A stretch of DNA of 42,927 nucleotides, taken from assembly GCF_003634965.1 (NCBI RefSeq), contig NZ_RBXP01000017.1, forward strand, positions 1-42,927. Reading direction: 5' to 3'. The DNA comes from Azonexus fungiphilus (GTDB lineage: Bacteria > Pseudomonadota > Gammaproteobacteria > Burkholderiales > Rhodocyclaceae). Positions 1 through 8,556 of this stretch are shown piece by piece. Positions within the stretch are counted from its first letter, which is position 1. Each line of letters begins with the position of its first letter. A program made the position numbers and the translations under genes. Below the pieces are notes generated by a model. It searched no databases. It saw only the letters and a list, made by a program, of their open reading frames with translations, and was not told where the DNA came from.

Positions 1-207
1 ACCGGCACCCACGAAAGCCTGCTCGACGCCAGCCAGTTCATCGCCACGATCGAGAAACGCCAGGGGTTGAAGGTGGCCTGTCCGGAAGAGATCGCCTTCC
101 GCAAGGGGTGGGTCGACGCCGTACAACTGGAGAAACTGGCGCAGCCGATGCTGAAGAATCCCTACGGCCAGTACCTGGCCGGTCTGCTCAAGGAAAGGGT
201 GTTTTGA
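1..207 (+). CDS. rfbA: glucose-1-phosphate thymidylyltransferase, C-terminal part (left edge)
   Basis: The first 68 codons are open in frame 1 and end in TGA at 205-207; the start lies outside the window. The translation begins TGTHESLLDASQFIATIEKR and continues with FRKGWVD and the conserved ending NPYGQYL. These are typical of the C-terminal region of RmlA/RfbA, which makes dTDP-glucose from glucose-1-phosphate and dTTP, the first step of the dTDP-L-rhamnose pathway. The stop codon shares one base with the start of the next gene, rfbC, so the two are translationally coupled in a rhamnose operon. Composition is GC-rich like the housekeeping part of the window. Confidence 0.93.
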   Translation, partial: TGTHESLLDASQFIATIEKRQGLKVACPEEIAFRKGWVDAVQLEKLAQPMLKNPYGQYLAGLLKERVF

Positions 208-761
208 TGAAGGTTACACCGACCAGACTCGCCGGCGTGCTGATCATCGAACCTCGGGTGTTCGGCGACGAGCGCGGTTTCTTCTTCGAGAGCTTCAACC
301 AGCGCGCCTTCGACGAAGCCGTCGGCGAGCATGTCGAGTTCGTCCAGGATAATCACTCCAGAAGCAGTCGTGGCGTGCTGCGCGGCTTGCACTACCAGTT
401 GCCGCCGAAAGCCCAGGGCAAGCTGGTGCGGGTTGTCGCGGGCGAGGTCTTCGACGTGGCGGTCGACCTGCGAAAAGACTCGCCTACGTGTGGGCAGTGG
501 GTGGCAGAGGTTCTTTCTGCAGCCAACCAGAAGCAGCTTTGGATTCCGCCTGGATTCGCTCACGGGTTCTTGACGCTAAGCGAAAAAGCCGAGTTTTTGT
601 ACAAAACCACTGATTATTATTCGCCCGAGCATGAGCAGTGCATTCGCTGGGATGACTGTCGGTTGGCGATTGATTGGCCATTGGAAAATAAGCCCATAGT
701 TTCTGAAAAAGACAAAAATGGAATCTTTTTCGATAGCGAACTCCTGTTGCCGAGAGGTTAA
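207..761 (+). CDS. rfbC: dTDP-4-dehydrorhamnose 3,5-epimerase
   Basis: A 184-residue cupin epimerase that converts dTDP-4-keto-6-deoxyglucose to dTDP-4-keto-rhamnose for O-antigen rhamnose. Visible RmlC signatures are FGDERGFFFESFN near the start, the active-site segment RGVLRGLHYQ, KLVRVVAGEVFDVAVDLR and PPGFAHGFL. The ATG at 207-209 is chosen because it overlaps the rfbA stop and gives the family's usual start and length; the frame is open further upstream but only across rfbA. Odd feature: roughly the last 190 bases (from about 570) are much more AT-rich than the first two thirds, so a composition boundary lies inside the gene. No rmlD follows; it may lie to the left of the window. Confidence 0.95.
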   Translation: MKVTPTRLAGVLIIEPRVFGDERGFFFESFNQRAFDEAVGEHVEFVQDNHSRSSRGVLRGLHYQLPPKAQGKLVRVVAGEVFDVAVDLRKDSPTCGQWVAEVLSAANQKQLWIPPGFAHGFLTLSEKAEFLYKTTDYYSPEHEQCIRWDDCRLAIDWPLENKPIVSEKDKNGIFFDSELLLPRG

Positions 762-769
762 GTCGATAG

Positions 770-928
770 ATGACGGGTTGCAACAATCTTATCGATAGTC
801 CGTATCCAGGATGGCCGAACATCAGCTTTTTCGAATTTCCGTTTGAAGCTTGCCCCAGTTTCGCTATTGGGGGCGGCTGCAGTGGCCCGATGGCTGGTGA
901 ACCAGTCGGTCTCTTGGTAGAGGTGTAA
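770..928 (+). CDS. possible small ORF, 52 codons, unknown
   Basis: An ATG at 770 opens a 52-codon frame ending at 928, six bases before the next gene. The predicted peptide (start MTGCNNLIDSPYPGWPNIS) has no recognisable motif and no clear ribosome-binding site precedes it. It fills almost the whole 173-bp gap between rfbC and the aminotransferase. It may be a remnant of a displaced sugar-cluster gene or a chance frame; I lean towards chance or remnant. Confidence 0.2.
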   Translation: MTGCNNLIDSPYPGWPNISFFEFPFEACPSFAIGGGCSGPMAGEPVGLLVEV

Positions 929-934
929 TTAATC

Positions 935-2176
935 ATGCTGAATACCCCGTTTTCTCCCTGGCCCTGCTACTCAGCCGAAGAGGCTGATGCCGTTCAGCGT
1001 GTGCTGTTGAGCAACAAGGTCAACTACTGGACTGGTACTGAATGTCGTGAGTTTGAGGCGGAGTTTGCGGCCTGGGTCGGGTCCGGTTATGCGGTCTCGC
1101 TGGCCAACGGTACCTTGGCTCTGGATGTCGCTCTTAAAGCGTTGAATGTTGGGCCCGGTGACGAGGTGGTGGTGACGCCCCGTACTTTCATGGCCAGTGT
1201 GTCTTGTGTCGTGAACGCCGGCGCGGTGCCTGTGTTTGCAGATGTGGATTGCGATTCGGGTAATCTTACCGCCGAGACGATAGCCGCGGTTCTGACGCCG
1301 CGGACCAAAGCGGTGATCTGCGTTCATCTGGCTGGTTGGCCGTGCGATATGGACCCGATCATGGCGCTTGCTGAAAGGCATGGTATCCGGGTGATCGAGG
1401 ATTGCGCCCAGGCCCATGGTGCTCGCTACAAAGGGAAGAGCGTCGGGAGCATCGGTCACATAGGCGCCTGGAGCTTCTGTCAGGACAAGATCATGACCAC
1501 CGGCGGTGAGGGCGGTATGGTGACGACAGATGATGAAAGCCTGTGGCGTGCCATGTGGTCCTACAAGGATCATGGCAAAAGCTATGAAGCCGTATATGAA
1601 CGGCAGCATCCACCGGGTTATCGTTGGTTGCATGAAAGTTTCGGCACCAACTGGCGCATGTTGGAAATGCAGGCGGTCATCGGGCGAATCCAGCTTCGTC
1701 GGATGGCTGAATGGACCGGTCTCCGTCAGGCTAATGCTGCCGCACTTTGCGAGGCCTTGAGGCCGTTTTCGGGAGAAAACGGTCCTGTGCGCTTGCCGAA
1801 GTTGGCCCTTGGTGGCGGGGCTGCAGGTTGCGATTCAGTTGGAGATGTCTCACGAATCGCTGGTTGCGTGCACGCCCAGTACAAGTTCTACGTTTACGTT
1901 CGTCCTGAAAACCTGCTTGCAGGCTGGAGTCGTGACAAAATCATAAGTGCGATTAATGCCAGAGGCGTGCCTTGCTACCAGGGGAGCTGCAGCGAGGTGT
2001 ATTTGGAAAAGGCCTTTGATGGCACTGGCTGGCGCCCTGTCCGGCGCTTGCCTGTAGCCCGTGAGCTGGGGGAAACGAGTCTGATGTTCTTGGTGCACCC
2101 CACGTTGACGTCGAACGAGATCGATACGGCCTGCGATGTGATTGCAAGCGTCTTGAAAGAAGCAGGAAATGGCTGA
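935..2176 (+). CDS. DegT/DnrJ/EryC1/StrS-family sugar aminotransferase
   Basis: A 413-residue PLP-dependent aminotransferase that would transfer an amino group to a keto sugar nucleotide for surface-polysaccharide synthesis. Family features seen: the substrate/PLP segment SLANGTLALDVAL (about 55-67), GDEVVVTPRTFMAS, the PLP-binding aspartate in EDCAQAHGA (about 155-163), and the Schiff-base lysine K185 in SFCQDKIMTTGGEGGMV. The following gene encodes a UDP-sugar 4,6-dehydratase, so a 4-keto-6-deoxy-HexNAc is a plausible substrate, giving a bacillosamine-type precursor; this is inference. The region is less GC-rich than the flanking housekeeping genes, as expected for an exchanged O-antigen or glycan locus. 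Confidence 0.88.
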   Translation: MLNTPFSPWPCYSAEEADAVQRVLLSNKVNYWTGTECREFEAEFAAWVGSGYAVSLANGTLALDVALKALNVGPGDEVVVTPRTFMASVSCVVNAGAVPVFADVDCDSGNLTAETIAAVLTPRTKAVICVHLAGWPCDMDPIMALAERHGIRVIEDCAQAHGARYKGKSVGSIGHIGAWSFCQDKIMTTGGEGGMVTTDDESLWRAMWSYKDHGKSYEAVYERQHPPGYRWLHESFGTNWRMLEMQAVIGRIQLRRMAEWTGLRQANAAALCEALRPFSGENGPVRLPKLALGGGAAGCDSVGDVSRIAGCVHAQYKFYVYVRPENLLAGWSRDKIISAINARGVPCYQGSCSEVYLEKAFDGTGWRPVRRLPVARELGETSLMFLVHPTLTSNEIDTACDVIASVLKEAGNG

Positions 2177-2194
2177 CCGACCGGGTATTGCATC

Positions 2195-4123
2195 ATGAAG
2201 CAGCCGCTGCGCAAACTGGCTGTTCCCATTCTGGCCTTGCCTCGGGCGACAAAGCGCTTCGTCGCCCTGTCGGTGGATCTTGGATTGTGTGTGCTGACCG
2301 TCTGGCTGGCTTTTTACTTGCGGCTGGGAGAGTTCGTTACGCTCTCAGGCAGTGCTTCATGGGCGGTTTGGGGTGCAATCTGTATCGCTGTGCCGATTTT
2401 TATTGTTTCAGGTTTGTACCGTGCGATCTTTCGTTATAGCGGCTGGCCAGCTTTACTGGCGGTGGCAAGGGCAGTTGGTACATATGGTTTGCTGTATGCG
2501 TCTGTTTTTGCCGCGATTGGCGTGGCGGGCGTTCCGCGTACAGTGGGAATCATCCAGCCAATTCTTCTGTTGTTGTTCGTGGGGGCATCCCGTGCCATGG
2601 CGCGAGTCTGGTTGGGAGACCAGTACTTGAGTATCCTGAAGCAAGCCTCCCGTACAAAAGTGCTCATCTACGGCGCGGGAAGTGCTGGGCGTCAACTGGC
2701 TGCCGCCATGACTAACAGCCACGAAATGCAGGTTGTTGGTTTCCTCGATGATGATGAGCGCTTGCACGGTCGTGTTCTTAACGGGCAGCCGATCTACAAC
2801 CCTGCCGATCTGGATACCCTTGCCACCACCTTAAATATCAACGATGTCCTGTTGGCCATGCCGGCGCTTTCTCGCAAGCGTCGTAACGAGATTCTTGGTC
2901 AGATTCGTAGTGCTCATGTTGCAGTGCGTACCTTGCCCAGTGTGACCGATCTCGCACAGGGGAAAGTGAGTATTTCCGACTTGCGAGATCTTGATATTGA
3001 TGATTTGCTGGGGCGTGATCCAGTGGCGCCGAATCATGTTCTGCTGGAAAAAAATATATCCGGCAAGGTCGTTCTGGTCACTGGCGCAGGGGGGTCTATC
3101 GGCAGTGAGTTGTGCCGCCAGATACAGATTCTGGGCCCGAAGAAGTTGTTGCTGATCGAGCAGAGCGAATTTGCGCTCTATGCTATTCATCAGGAACTTG
3201 AGGAAAAGCAGTTCGAGCGGCGGGGGGGGGTTGTGCCGCTGCTGGCATCGGTTCAGGACGAACAGCGCATGAACGAGATCATGTCGACCTGGCGACCGGA
3301 TACGGTGTATCACGCTGCAGCCTATAAACATGTGCCGCTGGTCGAGCATAACCCCGTGGAAGGTATCAAGAATAATGTCTTCGGTACGTTGCGCGCGGCG
3401 CAGGCTGCCGTGCGTAATGGCGTGGCCGATTTTGTCTTGATCAGCACTGACAAGGCGGTGCGGCCGACCAATATCATGGGCGCCAGCAAGCGAATGGCCG
3501 AAATGCTCTTGCAGGCACTGGCAATCACCGCTTCCGGAACCAAGTTCACCATGGTCCGTTTCGGGAATGTGCTCGGCTCGTCCGGTTCGGTTGTGCCGCG
3601 CTTTCGCCAGCAGATTCGCGATGGTGGGCCGATCACGCTGACCCATCCGGAAATCACCCGCTACTTCATGACCATTCCCGAGGCCGCTCAATTGGTTATC
3701 CAGGCGGGGGCGATGGCCAGAGGCGGTGATGTATTCGTTCTCGACATGGGGCAACCGGTGAAGATAATCGACTTGGCGCGGCGGATGATCGAGCTGTCCG
3801 GTCTGGAGCTCAGGGATGAAGACAATCCGGACGGCGACATCGCGATCGAGATTACTGGGCTGCGCCCCGGCGAAAAGCTCTATGAGGAATTGCTGATCGG
3901 GGATAGCCCGGAGCCGACTACGCATCCGCGCATCATGAAGGCGCATGAGGATTTCCTGGCTTGGCCAGCTTTGGAGCAGCGGCTGTTGGCCCTGCAGGCG
4001 GCACTTGAGATCAATGACGTTGTTGTCGTGAGGGCGATTCTTCAGGCGCTAGTCTCCGGCTATGAACCCTCCGGTGGCATTGTTGATTGGGTACATCGGG
4101 CGCAATCAGCCGAGGCTGGTTAA
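2195..4123 (+). CDS. WbpM/CapD-type membrane nucleotide-sugar 4,6-dehydratase
   Basis: A 642-residue inner-membrane enzyme of the polysaccharide biosynthesis (FlaA1/CapD/WbpM) family. About four N-terminal membrane helices (near 22-43, 55-78, 86-110, 118-136) are followed by a first Rossmann-like domain (VLIYGAGSAGRQL, about 156-168) and a cytoplasmic SDR domain (KVVLVTGAGGSIGSELC, about 291-307). The catalytic region has STDKAV (417-422), then Met428 and Lys432, i.e. the M-x3-K arrangement of WbpM rather than the usual Y-x3-K. VRFGNVLGSSGSVVPRF and GLRPGEKLYEELL are also family hallmarks. It likely converts UDP-GlcNAc to the 4-keto-6-deoxy sugar used by the preceding aminotransferase, 18 bases upstream. 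The whole gene has lower GC than aroA downstream. Confidence 0.9.
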   Translation: MKQPLRKLAVPILALPRATKRFVALSVDLGLCVLTVWLAFYLRLGEFVTLSGSASWAVWGAICIAVPIFIVSGLYRAIFRYSGWPALLAVARAVGTYGLLYASVFAAIGVAGVPRTVGIIQPILLLLFVGASRAMARVWLGDQYLSILKQASRTKVLIYGAGSAGRQLAAAMTNSHEMQVVGFLDDDERLHGRVLNGQPIYNPADLDTLATTLNINDVLLAMPALSRKRRNEILGQIRSAHVAVRTLPSVTDLAQGKVSISDLRDLDIDDLLGRDPVAPNHVLLEKNISGKVVLVTGAGGSIGSELCRQIQILGPKKLLLIEQSEFALYAIHQELEEKQFERRGGVVPLLASVQDEQRMNEIMSTWRPDTVYHAAAYKHVPLVEHNPVEGIKNNVFGTLRAAQAAVRNGVADFVLISTDKAVRPTNIMGASKRMAEMLLQALAITASGTKFTMVRFGNVLGSSGSVVPRFRQQIRDGGPITLTHPEITRYFMTIPEAAQLVIQAGAMARGGDVFVLDMGQPVKIIDLARRMIELSGLELRDEDNPDGDIAIEITGLRPGEKLYEELLIGDSPEPTTHPRIMKAHEDFLAWPALEQRLLALQAALEINDVVVVRAILQALVSGYEPSGGIVDWVHRAQSAEAG

Positions 4124-4141
4124 GCCAGAGGCGTCGTTGCA

Positions 4142-4170
4142 TTGACAAAGCACGGTCCTTGCCCTAGCGT
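4142..4170 (+). promoter_or_regulatory. candidate sigma70 promoter for aroA-cmk
   Basis: In the 78-bp gap before aroA there is an exact TTGACA at 4142-4147, then 17 bases, then TAGCGT (4165-4170), a weak -10. Spacing is ideal but the -10 matches only about half of the consensus. It sits at the junction between the lower-GC polysaccharide block and the housekeeping operon. Confidence 0.35.
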
Positions 4171-4201
4171 CCTGCCTCCTTCGATTTGAGCTCGCCGAAC
4201 C

Positions 4202-6136
4202 ATGGAATTCCTCGACCTTCCCCAACTGCTTTCCGCCGCCGGCAGCGTCCGCCTGCCCGGTTCGAAGAGTATTTCCAACCGCGTTCTGCTGCTCGCCGCG
4301 CTGGCCGAGGGTGAGACCGAGGTGCGCGACCTGCTGGCGTCCGATGACACCGAGCGCATGCTCGAAGCCCTGCAGACGCTCGGCGTCGGCGTCACCTCCC
4401 TGGGCGGCGAAGCCTGGAAGATCGTCGGTTGCGGCGGGCGTTTCCCGGTCCGCCAGGCGGAACTCTTCCTCGGCAATGCCGGCACCGCCTTCCGGCCGCT
4501 CACCGCGGCGCTGGCGCTGGCCGGCGGCGACTATGTGCTGAGGGGCGTCGCCCGCATGCACGAGCGGCCGATCGGCGACCTGGTCGATGGCCTGCGCCAG
4601 CTCGGTGCCGACGTCACCTACCTCGGCAACGATGGTTATCCGCCGCTGCAGCTGAAGCCGGCGACGATCCGGCCGGACGGCGCGGTGAAGGTGCGCGGTG
4701 ACGTCTCCAGCCAGTTCCTGACCGGTCTGCTGATGGCGCTGCCGCTGACCGGCGAGACTGTCACGGTCGACGTCGTCGGCGAGCTGATTTCCAAGCCTTA
4801 CATCGAGATCACGCTGGCGACCATGGCCCGCTTCGGCGTCGTCGTCGAGCGCGACGGCTGGCAGCGCTTCACGGTCAGGGCCGGCAGCCGCTACGTCTCG
4901 CCGGGTACGGTGTATGTCGAGGGCGATGCCTCGTCGGCGTCCTATTTCCTGGCGCTCGGCGCGATTGGCGGCGGGCCCATGCGTGTCGAAGGCGTCGGCG
5001 CCGATTCGATCCAGGGCGACGTCAAGTTTGCCGAAGCGCTGGCGCAGATGGGCGCGCTGATCGAAACCGGGCCGAACTGGATGGAGGCGCGTGCGCCGCA
5101 AGGCGGCCTGGTCGCGGTCGACCTCGATTGCAACCACATTCCCGATGCGGCGATGACGCTGGCCACGGCCGCGCTCTTCGCCAAGGGCACGACCACCTTG
5201 CGCAACATCGCCAGCTGGCGAGTCAAGGAAACCGACCGCATCGCGGCGATGGCGACCGAATTGCGCAAGCTCGGCGCGGTGGTCGAGGAGGGCGCAGATT
5301 TCATCAGGATCACGCCGTCGACCGTCAAACCCGCAGCCATCGACACCTACGACGACCACCGCATGGCGATGTGCTTCTCGCTGGCCGCCTTCGCGACGCC
5401 GTTGCGCATCAACGATCCGAAGTGCGTAGCCAAGACCTTCCCGGATTATTTCACCCGTTTCGCCGCGGTCACCCGGGCCGCGCCGGTGATCGCCATCGAC
5501 GGCCCGTCGGCTTCCGGCAAGGGCACGGTGGCGGCGCGCGTTGCCGCGGCGCTCGGGTTTTCTTACCTCGATTCCGGTGCGCTCTACCGGCTGACCGCGC
5601 TCGCCGCAAAGCGGGCAAACGTCGCCTGGGACGACGAGGCCGCTGTTGCGGCGATCGCCGGCGGGCTCGATGTGGTGTTCACCGAAAGCGACATCTGCCT
5701 TGCCGGCGTGCCGGTGGGCGATGCCATCCGCAGTGAGGAAATCTCGGCCGGGGCCTCGAAAGTCGCAGCGCTGCCGGCCGTGCGCGAGGCGCTGCTGTTC
5801 CGCCAGCGTGCCTTCGGCAAGGCGCCCGGGCTGGTCGGCGACGGTCGCGACATGGGCTCGGTGATCTTCCCGCAGGCCAGCCTCAAGGTCTTCCTGACAG
5901 CCAGTGCCGAAGCGCGCGCTGAGCGTCGCTATAAGCAGTTGATCGAAAAAGGTTTCTCTGCTAATCTCCCGGACCTTCTGTCGGACCTGCAGCAACGTGA
6001 CGCGCGCGATTCACAGCGCAGCGTGGCGCCGCTCAGACAGGAGGCGGATGCCCAGATGCTGGAAACCACGCATCTCACCATCGAACAGGCGGTGAAACAG
6101 GTGCTGGACTGGTACGCGGAAGCAACCGCGCAGTAA
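4202..6136 (+). CDS. aroA-cmk: fused 3-phosphoshikimate 1-carboxyvinyltransferase / cytidylate kinase
   Basis: One uninterrupted 644-codon frame encodes two enzymes. Residues 1 to about 427 are EPSP synthase (shikimate pathway): [10 protein letters not shown] (18-27), [13 protein letters not shown] (88-100), catalytic Asp315 in [16 protein letters not shown] (340-347) and DDHRMAM. Residues from about 428 are cytidylate kinase (CMP/dCMP phosphorylation): P-loop GPSASGKGT (434-442), YLDSGALYR, then [12 protein letters not shown] in the NMP kinase core. The linker is only a few residues, after FPDYFTRF. In many proteobacteria aroA, cmk and rpsA are separate neighbours, so this is a fusion of adjacent genes with synteny preserved. 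It could also be read as two genes with a sequencing-masked stop, but no frame change is visible. Confidence 0.93.
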   Translation: MEFLDLPQLLSAAGSVRLPGSKSISNRVLLLAALAEGETEVRDLLASDDTERMLEALQTLGVGVTSLGGEAWKIVGCGGRFPVRQAELFLGNAGTAFRPLTAALALAGGDYVLRGVARMHERPIGDLVDGLRQLGADVTYLGNDGYPPLQLKPATIRPDGAVKVRGDVSSQFLTGLLMALPLTGETVTVDVVGELISKPYIEITLATMARFGVVVERDGWQRFTVRAGSRYVSPGTVYVEGDASSASYFLALGAIGGGPMRVEGVGADSIQGDVKFAEALAQMGALIETGPNWMEARAPQGGLVAVDLDCNHIPDAAMTLATAALFAKGTTTLRNIASWRVKETDRIAAMATELRKLGAVVEEGADFIRITPSTVKPAAIDTYDDHRMAMCFSLAAFATPLRINDPKCVAKTFPDYFTRFAAVTRAAPVIAIDGPSASGKGTVAARVAAALGFSYLDSGALYRLTALAAKRANVAWDDEAAVAAIAGGLDVVFTESDICLAGVPVGDAIRSEEISAGASKVAALPAVREALLFRQRAFGKAPGLVGDGRDMGSVIFPQASLKVFLTASAEARAERRYKQLIEKGFSANLPDLLSDLQQRDARDSQRSVAPLRQEADAQMLETTHLTIEQAVKQVLDWYAEATAQ

Positions 6137-6224
6137 GGCGTTGCCGGCCATTCCGGTCGGCAGCTTGTGTGTAACCTCAACCCGCTGTGGGCTTCGCGGC
6201 TCGTGGCAAGGAACTCGCTCCGTA

Positions 6225-7901
6225 ATGGAATCTTTTGCTCAACTTTTTGAAGAATCCCTGGCTCGCCAGGAAATGCGTCAAGGCGAAGTCATCACCGCCG
6301 AGGTGGTGGGCATCGATCACAATTTTGTCGTGGTCAACGCCGGCCTGAAATCCGAATCCTACGTTCCCGTAGAAGAATTCCTCAACGACCAGGGTGAAGT
6401 TGAAGTCGCCATCGGCGATTTCGTCCAGGTCGCCATCGAAATGCTCGAAGACGGCTACGGCTCGACCCGCCTGTCGCGCGATCGCGCCAAGCGCATCGCC
6501 TCGTGGAACTTCCTCGAGCAAGCCCTCAACGACGGCGCGCTGGTCTCCGGTACGATCACCGGCAAGGTCAAGGGCGGTCTCACCGTCATGTCCAACGGCG
6601 TCCGTGCCTTCCTGCCGGGTTCGCTGGTCGACATGCGTCCGGTCAAGGACACCACGCCGTACGAAGGCAAGACCCTCGAATTCAAGGTCATCAAGCTCGA
6701 CCGCAAGCGCAACAACGTCGTCCTGTCCCGTCGTGCCGTCCTCGAAGCGACCGCCGACAAGGATCGCGAAAAGCTGATGGAGAACCTCAAGGAAGGTTCC
6801 GTCGTCAAGGGTATCGTCAAGAACATCACCGACTACGGCGCATTCGTCGACCTGGGCGGCATCGATGGTCTGCTGCACATCACCGACCTGGCCTGGCGCC
6901 GTGTCCGTCACCCGAGCGAAGTGCTCAATGTTGGTGACGAAGTTACCGCCAAGATCCTCAAGTTCGACGCCGAGAAGAACCGCGTCTCCTTGGGTATGAA
7001 GCAGCTTGGCGACGACCCGTGGGTCGGCATCGCCCGCCGCTACCCGGCCGGCACCCGCCTGTTCGGCAAGGTCACCAACCTGACCGACTACGGCGGCTTC
7101 GTCGAAATCGAACAGGGCATCGAAGGTCTGGTGCACGTCTCCGAAATGGACTGGACCAACAAGAACGTCCATCCGTCCAAGGTTGTTTCCCTGGGCGACG
7201 AAGTCGAAGTCATGATCCTGGAAATCGACGAAGAGCGTCGTCGTATCTCCCTGGGCATGAAGCAGTGCCAGCCGAACCCGTGGGACGAGTTCGCGATGAA
7301 CCACAAGAAGGGCGACAAGGTGAAGGGCGCGATCAAGTCGATCACCGACTTCGGCATCTTCATCGGCCTGCCTGGCGGCATCGACGGTCTGGTTCACCTG
7401 TCCGACCTGTCCTGGTCGGCGACCGGCGAAGAAGCGATCCGCAACTTCAAGAAGGGCGACGAAGTCGAGGCAGTCGTGCTCGGCATCGACGTCGAGAAGG
7501 AGCGTATCTCCCTGGGCATCAAGCAGCTCGACGGTGATCCGTACGCCAACTTCATCGCCACGCACGAGAAGAACAGCATCGTCCGCGGCACCGTCAAGTC
7601 GGTCGACGCCCGTGGCGCCGTGGTCACGCTGGATGGCGAGAACGAAGCCTACCTGCGCGCCTCGGAATTCTCCCGCGAGCGTACCGAAGACCTGTCCCAG
7701 CACCTGAAGGTCGGCGACGAGATCGAAGCGATGATCATCAACGTGGATCGCAAGACCCGCGGCATCAACCTGTCGATCAAGGCCAAGGATCAAGCCGAGC
7801 AGCACGAAGCGATGCAGAAGTTCTCTTCTGACTCCTCCGCTGCCACCGGTACGACCAACCTCGGCGCGCTGCTCAAGGCCAAGCTGAACCAGCAAGGCTG
7901 A
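6225..7901 (+). CDS. rpsA: 30S ribosomal protein S1
   Basis: 558 residues with six tandem S1 RNA-binding (OB-fold) repeats at about 21-87, 105-171, 192-260, 277-347, 364-434 and 451-520, ending in a short Lys-rich tail. Repeats show the usual pattern, for example [23 protein letters not shown] and [21 protein letters not shown]. It unwinds and tethers mRNA on the 30S subunit during initiation. I start at ATG 6225 ([12 protein letters not shown]) because AAGGA at 6208-6212 precedes it and the protein aligns with the family start; the frame stays open back to 6141 but that extension has no family match. Gene order cmk-rpsA-ihfB is the classical proteobacterial arrangement. S1 usually represses its own translation through its leader. 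Confidence 0.97.
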   Translation: MESFAQLFEESLARQEMRQGEVITAEVVGIDHNFVVVNAGLKSESYVPVEEFLNDQGEVEVAIGDFVQVAIEMLEDGYGSTRLSRDRAKRIASWNFLEQALNDGALVSGTITGKVKGGLTVMSNGVRAFLPGSLVDMRPVKDTTPYEGKTLEFKVIKLDRKRNNVVLSRRAVLEATADKDREKLMENLKEGSVVKGIVKNITDYGAFVDLGGIDGLLHITDLAWRRVRHPSEVLNVGDEVTAKILKFDAEKNRVSLGMKQLGDDPWVGIARRYPAGTRLFGKVTNLTDYGGFVEIEQGIEGLVHVSEMDWTNKNVHPSKVVSLGDEVEVMILEIDEERRRISLGMKQCQPNPWDEFAMNHKKGDKVKGAIKSITDFGIFIGLPGGIDGLVHLSDLSWSATGEEAIRNFKKGDEVEAVVLGIDVEKERISLGIKQLDGDPYANFIATHEKNSIVRGTVKSVDARGAVVTLDGENEAYLRASEFSRERTEDLSQHLKVGDEIEAMIINVDRKTRGINLSIKAKDQAEQHEAMQKFSSDSSAATGTTNLGALLKAKLNQQG

Positions 7902-7913
7902 TAGGCAGGCAAC

Positions 7914-8198
7914 ATGACCAAATCCGAGCTCATCGCCCGGCTGGCGGAGCGTTTTCCGCAGTTGGTGGCGAAGGATGCCGATTTCGCGGTCAAGATGATC
8001 CTCGATGCGATGTCCGAAGCGCTGGTGCGCGGGGATCGCATCGAGATCCGCGGATTTGGCAGCTTTGCGCTCAACTATCGGCCGCCGCGCGTTGGACGCA
8101 ACCCCAAGTCGGGGGAGAAGGTCAGCGTGCCGGCGAAATGGGTTCCTCATTTCAAGGCCGGCAAGGAACTGCGCGAGCGGGTCGACCAGTCGATCTGA
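7914..8198 (+). CDS. ihfB: integration host factor subunit beta
   Basis: 94 residues, the normal length of IHF-beta. Visible: [15 protein letters not shown], the DNA-bending arm [28 protein letters not shown] with the intercalating proline in RxGRNPKTG-like form, and [14 protein letters not shown]. With IHF-alpha (not in this window) it forms the heterodimer that bends DNA at promoters and recombination sites. It starts 12 bases after rpsA and is followed by a strong terminator, so rpsA-ihfB ends a transcription unit. Confidence 0.96.
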   Translation: MTKSELIARLAERFPQLVAKDADFAVKMILDAMSEALVRGDRIEIRGFGSFALNYRPPRVGRNPKSGEKVSVPAKWVPHFKAGKELRERVDQSI

Positions 8199-8227
8199 AG
8201 CCGGGCTTGGCCCAATGTGTTAGATTC

Positions 8228-8254
8228 GGGGCAGTGAGTTTCACTGCCCCTTTT
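8228..8254 (+). terminator. rho-independent terminator after ihfB
   Basis: A perfect 10-bp stem (GGGGCAGTGA / TCACTGCCCC) with a three-base loop GTT is followed directly by TTTT at 8251-8254. It lies 29 bases after the ihfB stop. Confidence 0.9.
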
Positions 8255-8265
8255 CATTGAACGTC

Positions 8266-8556
8266 ATGACAGCCCTGACCTGGTTCCTGCGCTTCATCAT
8301 CTTTGCATTCCTGGTGGTCTTCGCCATCCAGAACACGGCACCGGTCACCCTGACCCTGGTGCTCGATCACCAGTGGCAGGCGCCGCTGGTCATCCTCCTG
8401 CTTGCCTTTTTCGCCGGCGGCGCCGTGCTCGGCGTGCTCTCGCTGATCGGACCGCTGTTCCGCCAGCGGCGCGAGATCGCACGCCTGAAGAAGGCGCTGG
8501 CCAATGCCGGGCAAGCGCCCGCGCCGGTGACGGACATTCTCCCCCCGCAGTCATGA
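8266..8556 (+). CDS. lapA: LapA-domain (DUF1049) lipopolysaccharide assembly protein A
   Basis: A 96-residue inner-membrane protein with two helices: LRFIIFAFLVVFAIQN near the start and PLVILLLAFFAGGAVLGVLSLIG in the middle. Between them is the LapA-type segment QNTAPVTLTLVLDH, and after them a charged cytoplasmic tail (RQRREIARLKKAL). It works with LapB in controlling LPS synthesis and transport. I choose ATG 8266; an in-frame TTG at 8257 lies almost inside the terminator tail and is less likely. The stop overlaps the lapB start (ATGA), so the two are coupled. Confidence 0.88.
   Translation: MTALTWFLRFIIFAFLVVFAIQNTAPVTLTLVLDHQWQAPLVILLLAFFAGGAVLGVLSLIGPLFRQRREIARLKKALANAGQAPAPVTDILPPQS

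Noticed and set aside
4106..8150. Very long open frames on the minus strand opposite aroA-cmk and rpsA
   Set aside because: They are antisense to clear housekeeping genes; high GC and codon bias keep the opposite frame open. The products (rich in R, D, H, Q, A) match no family.
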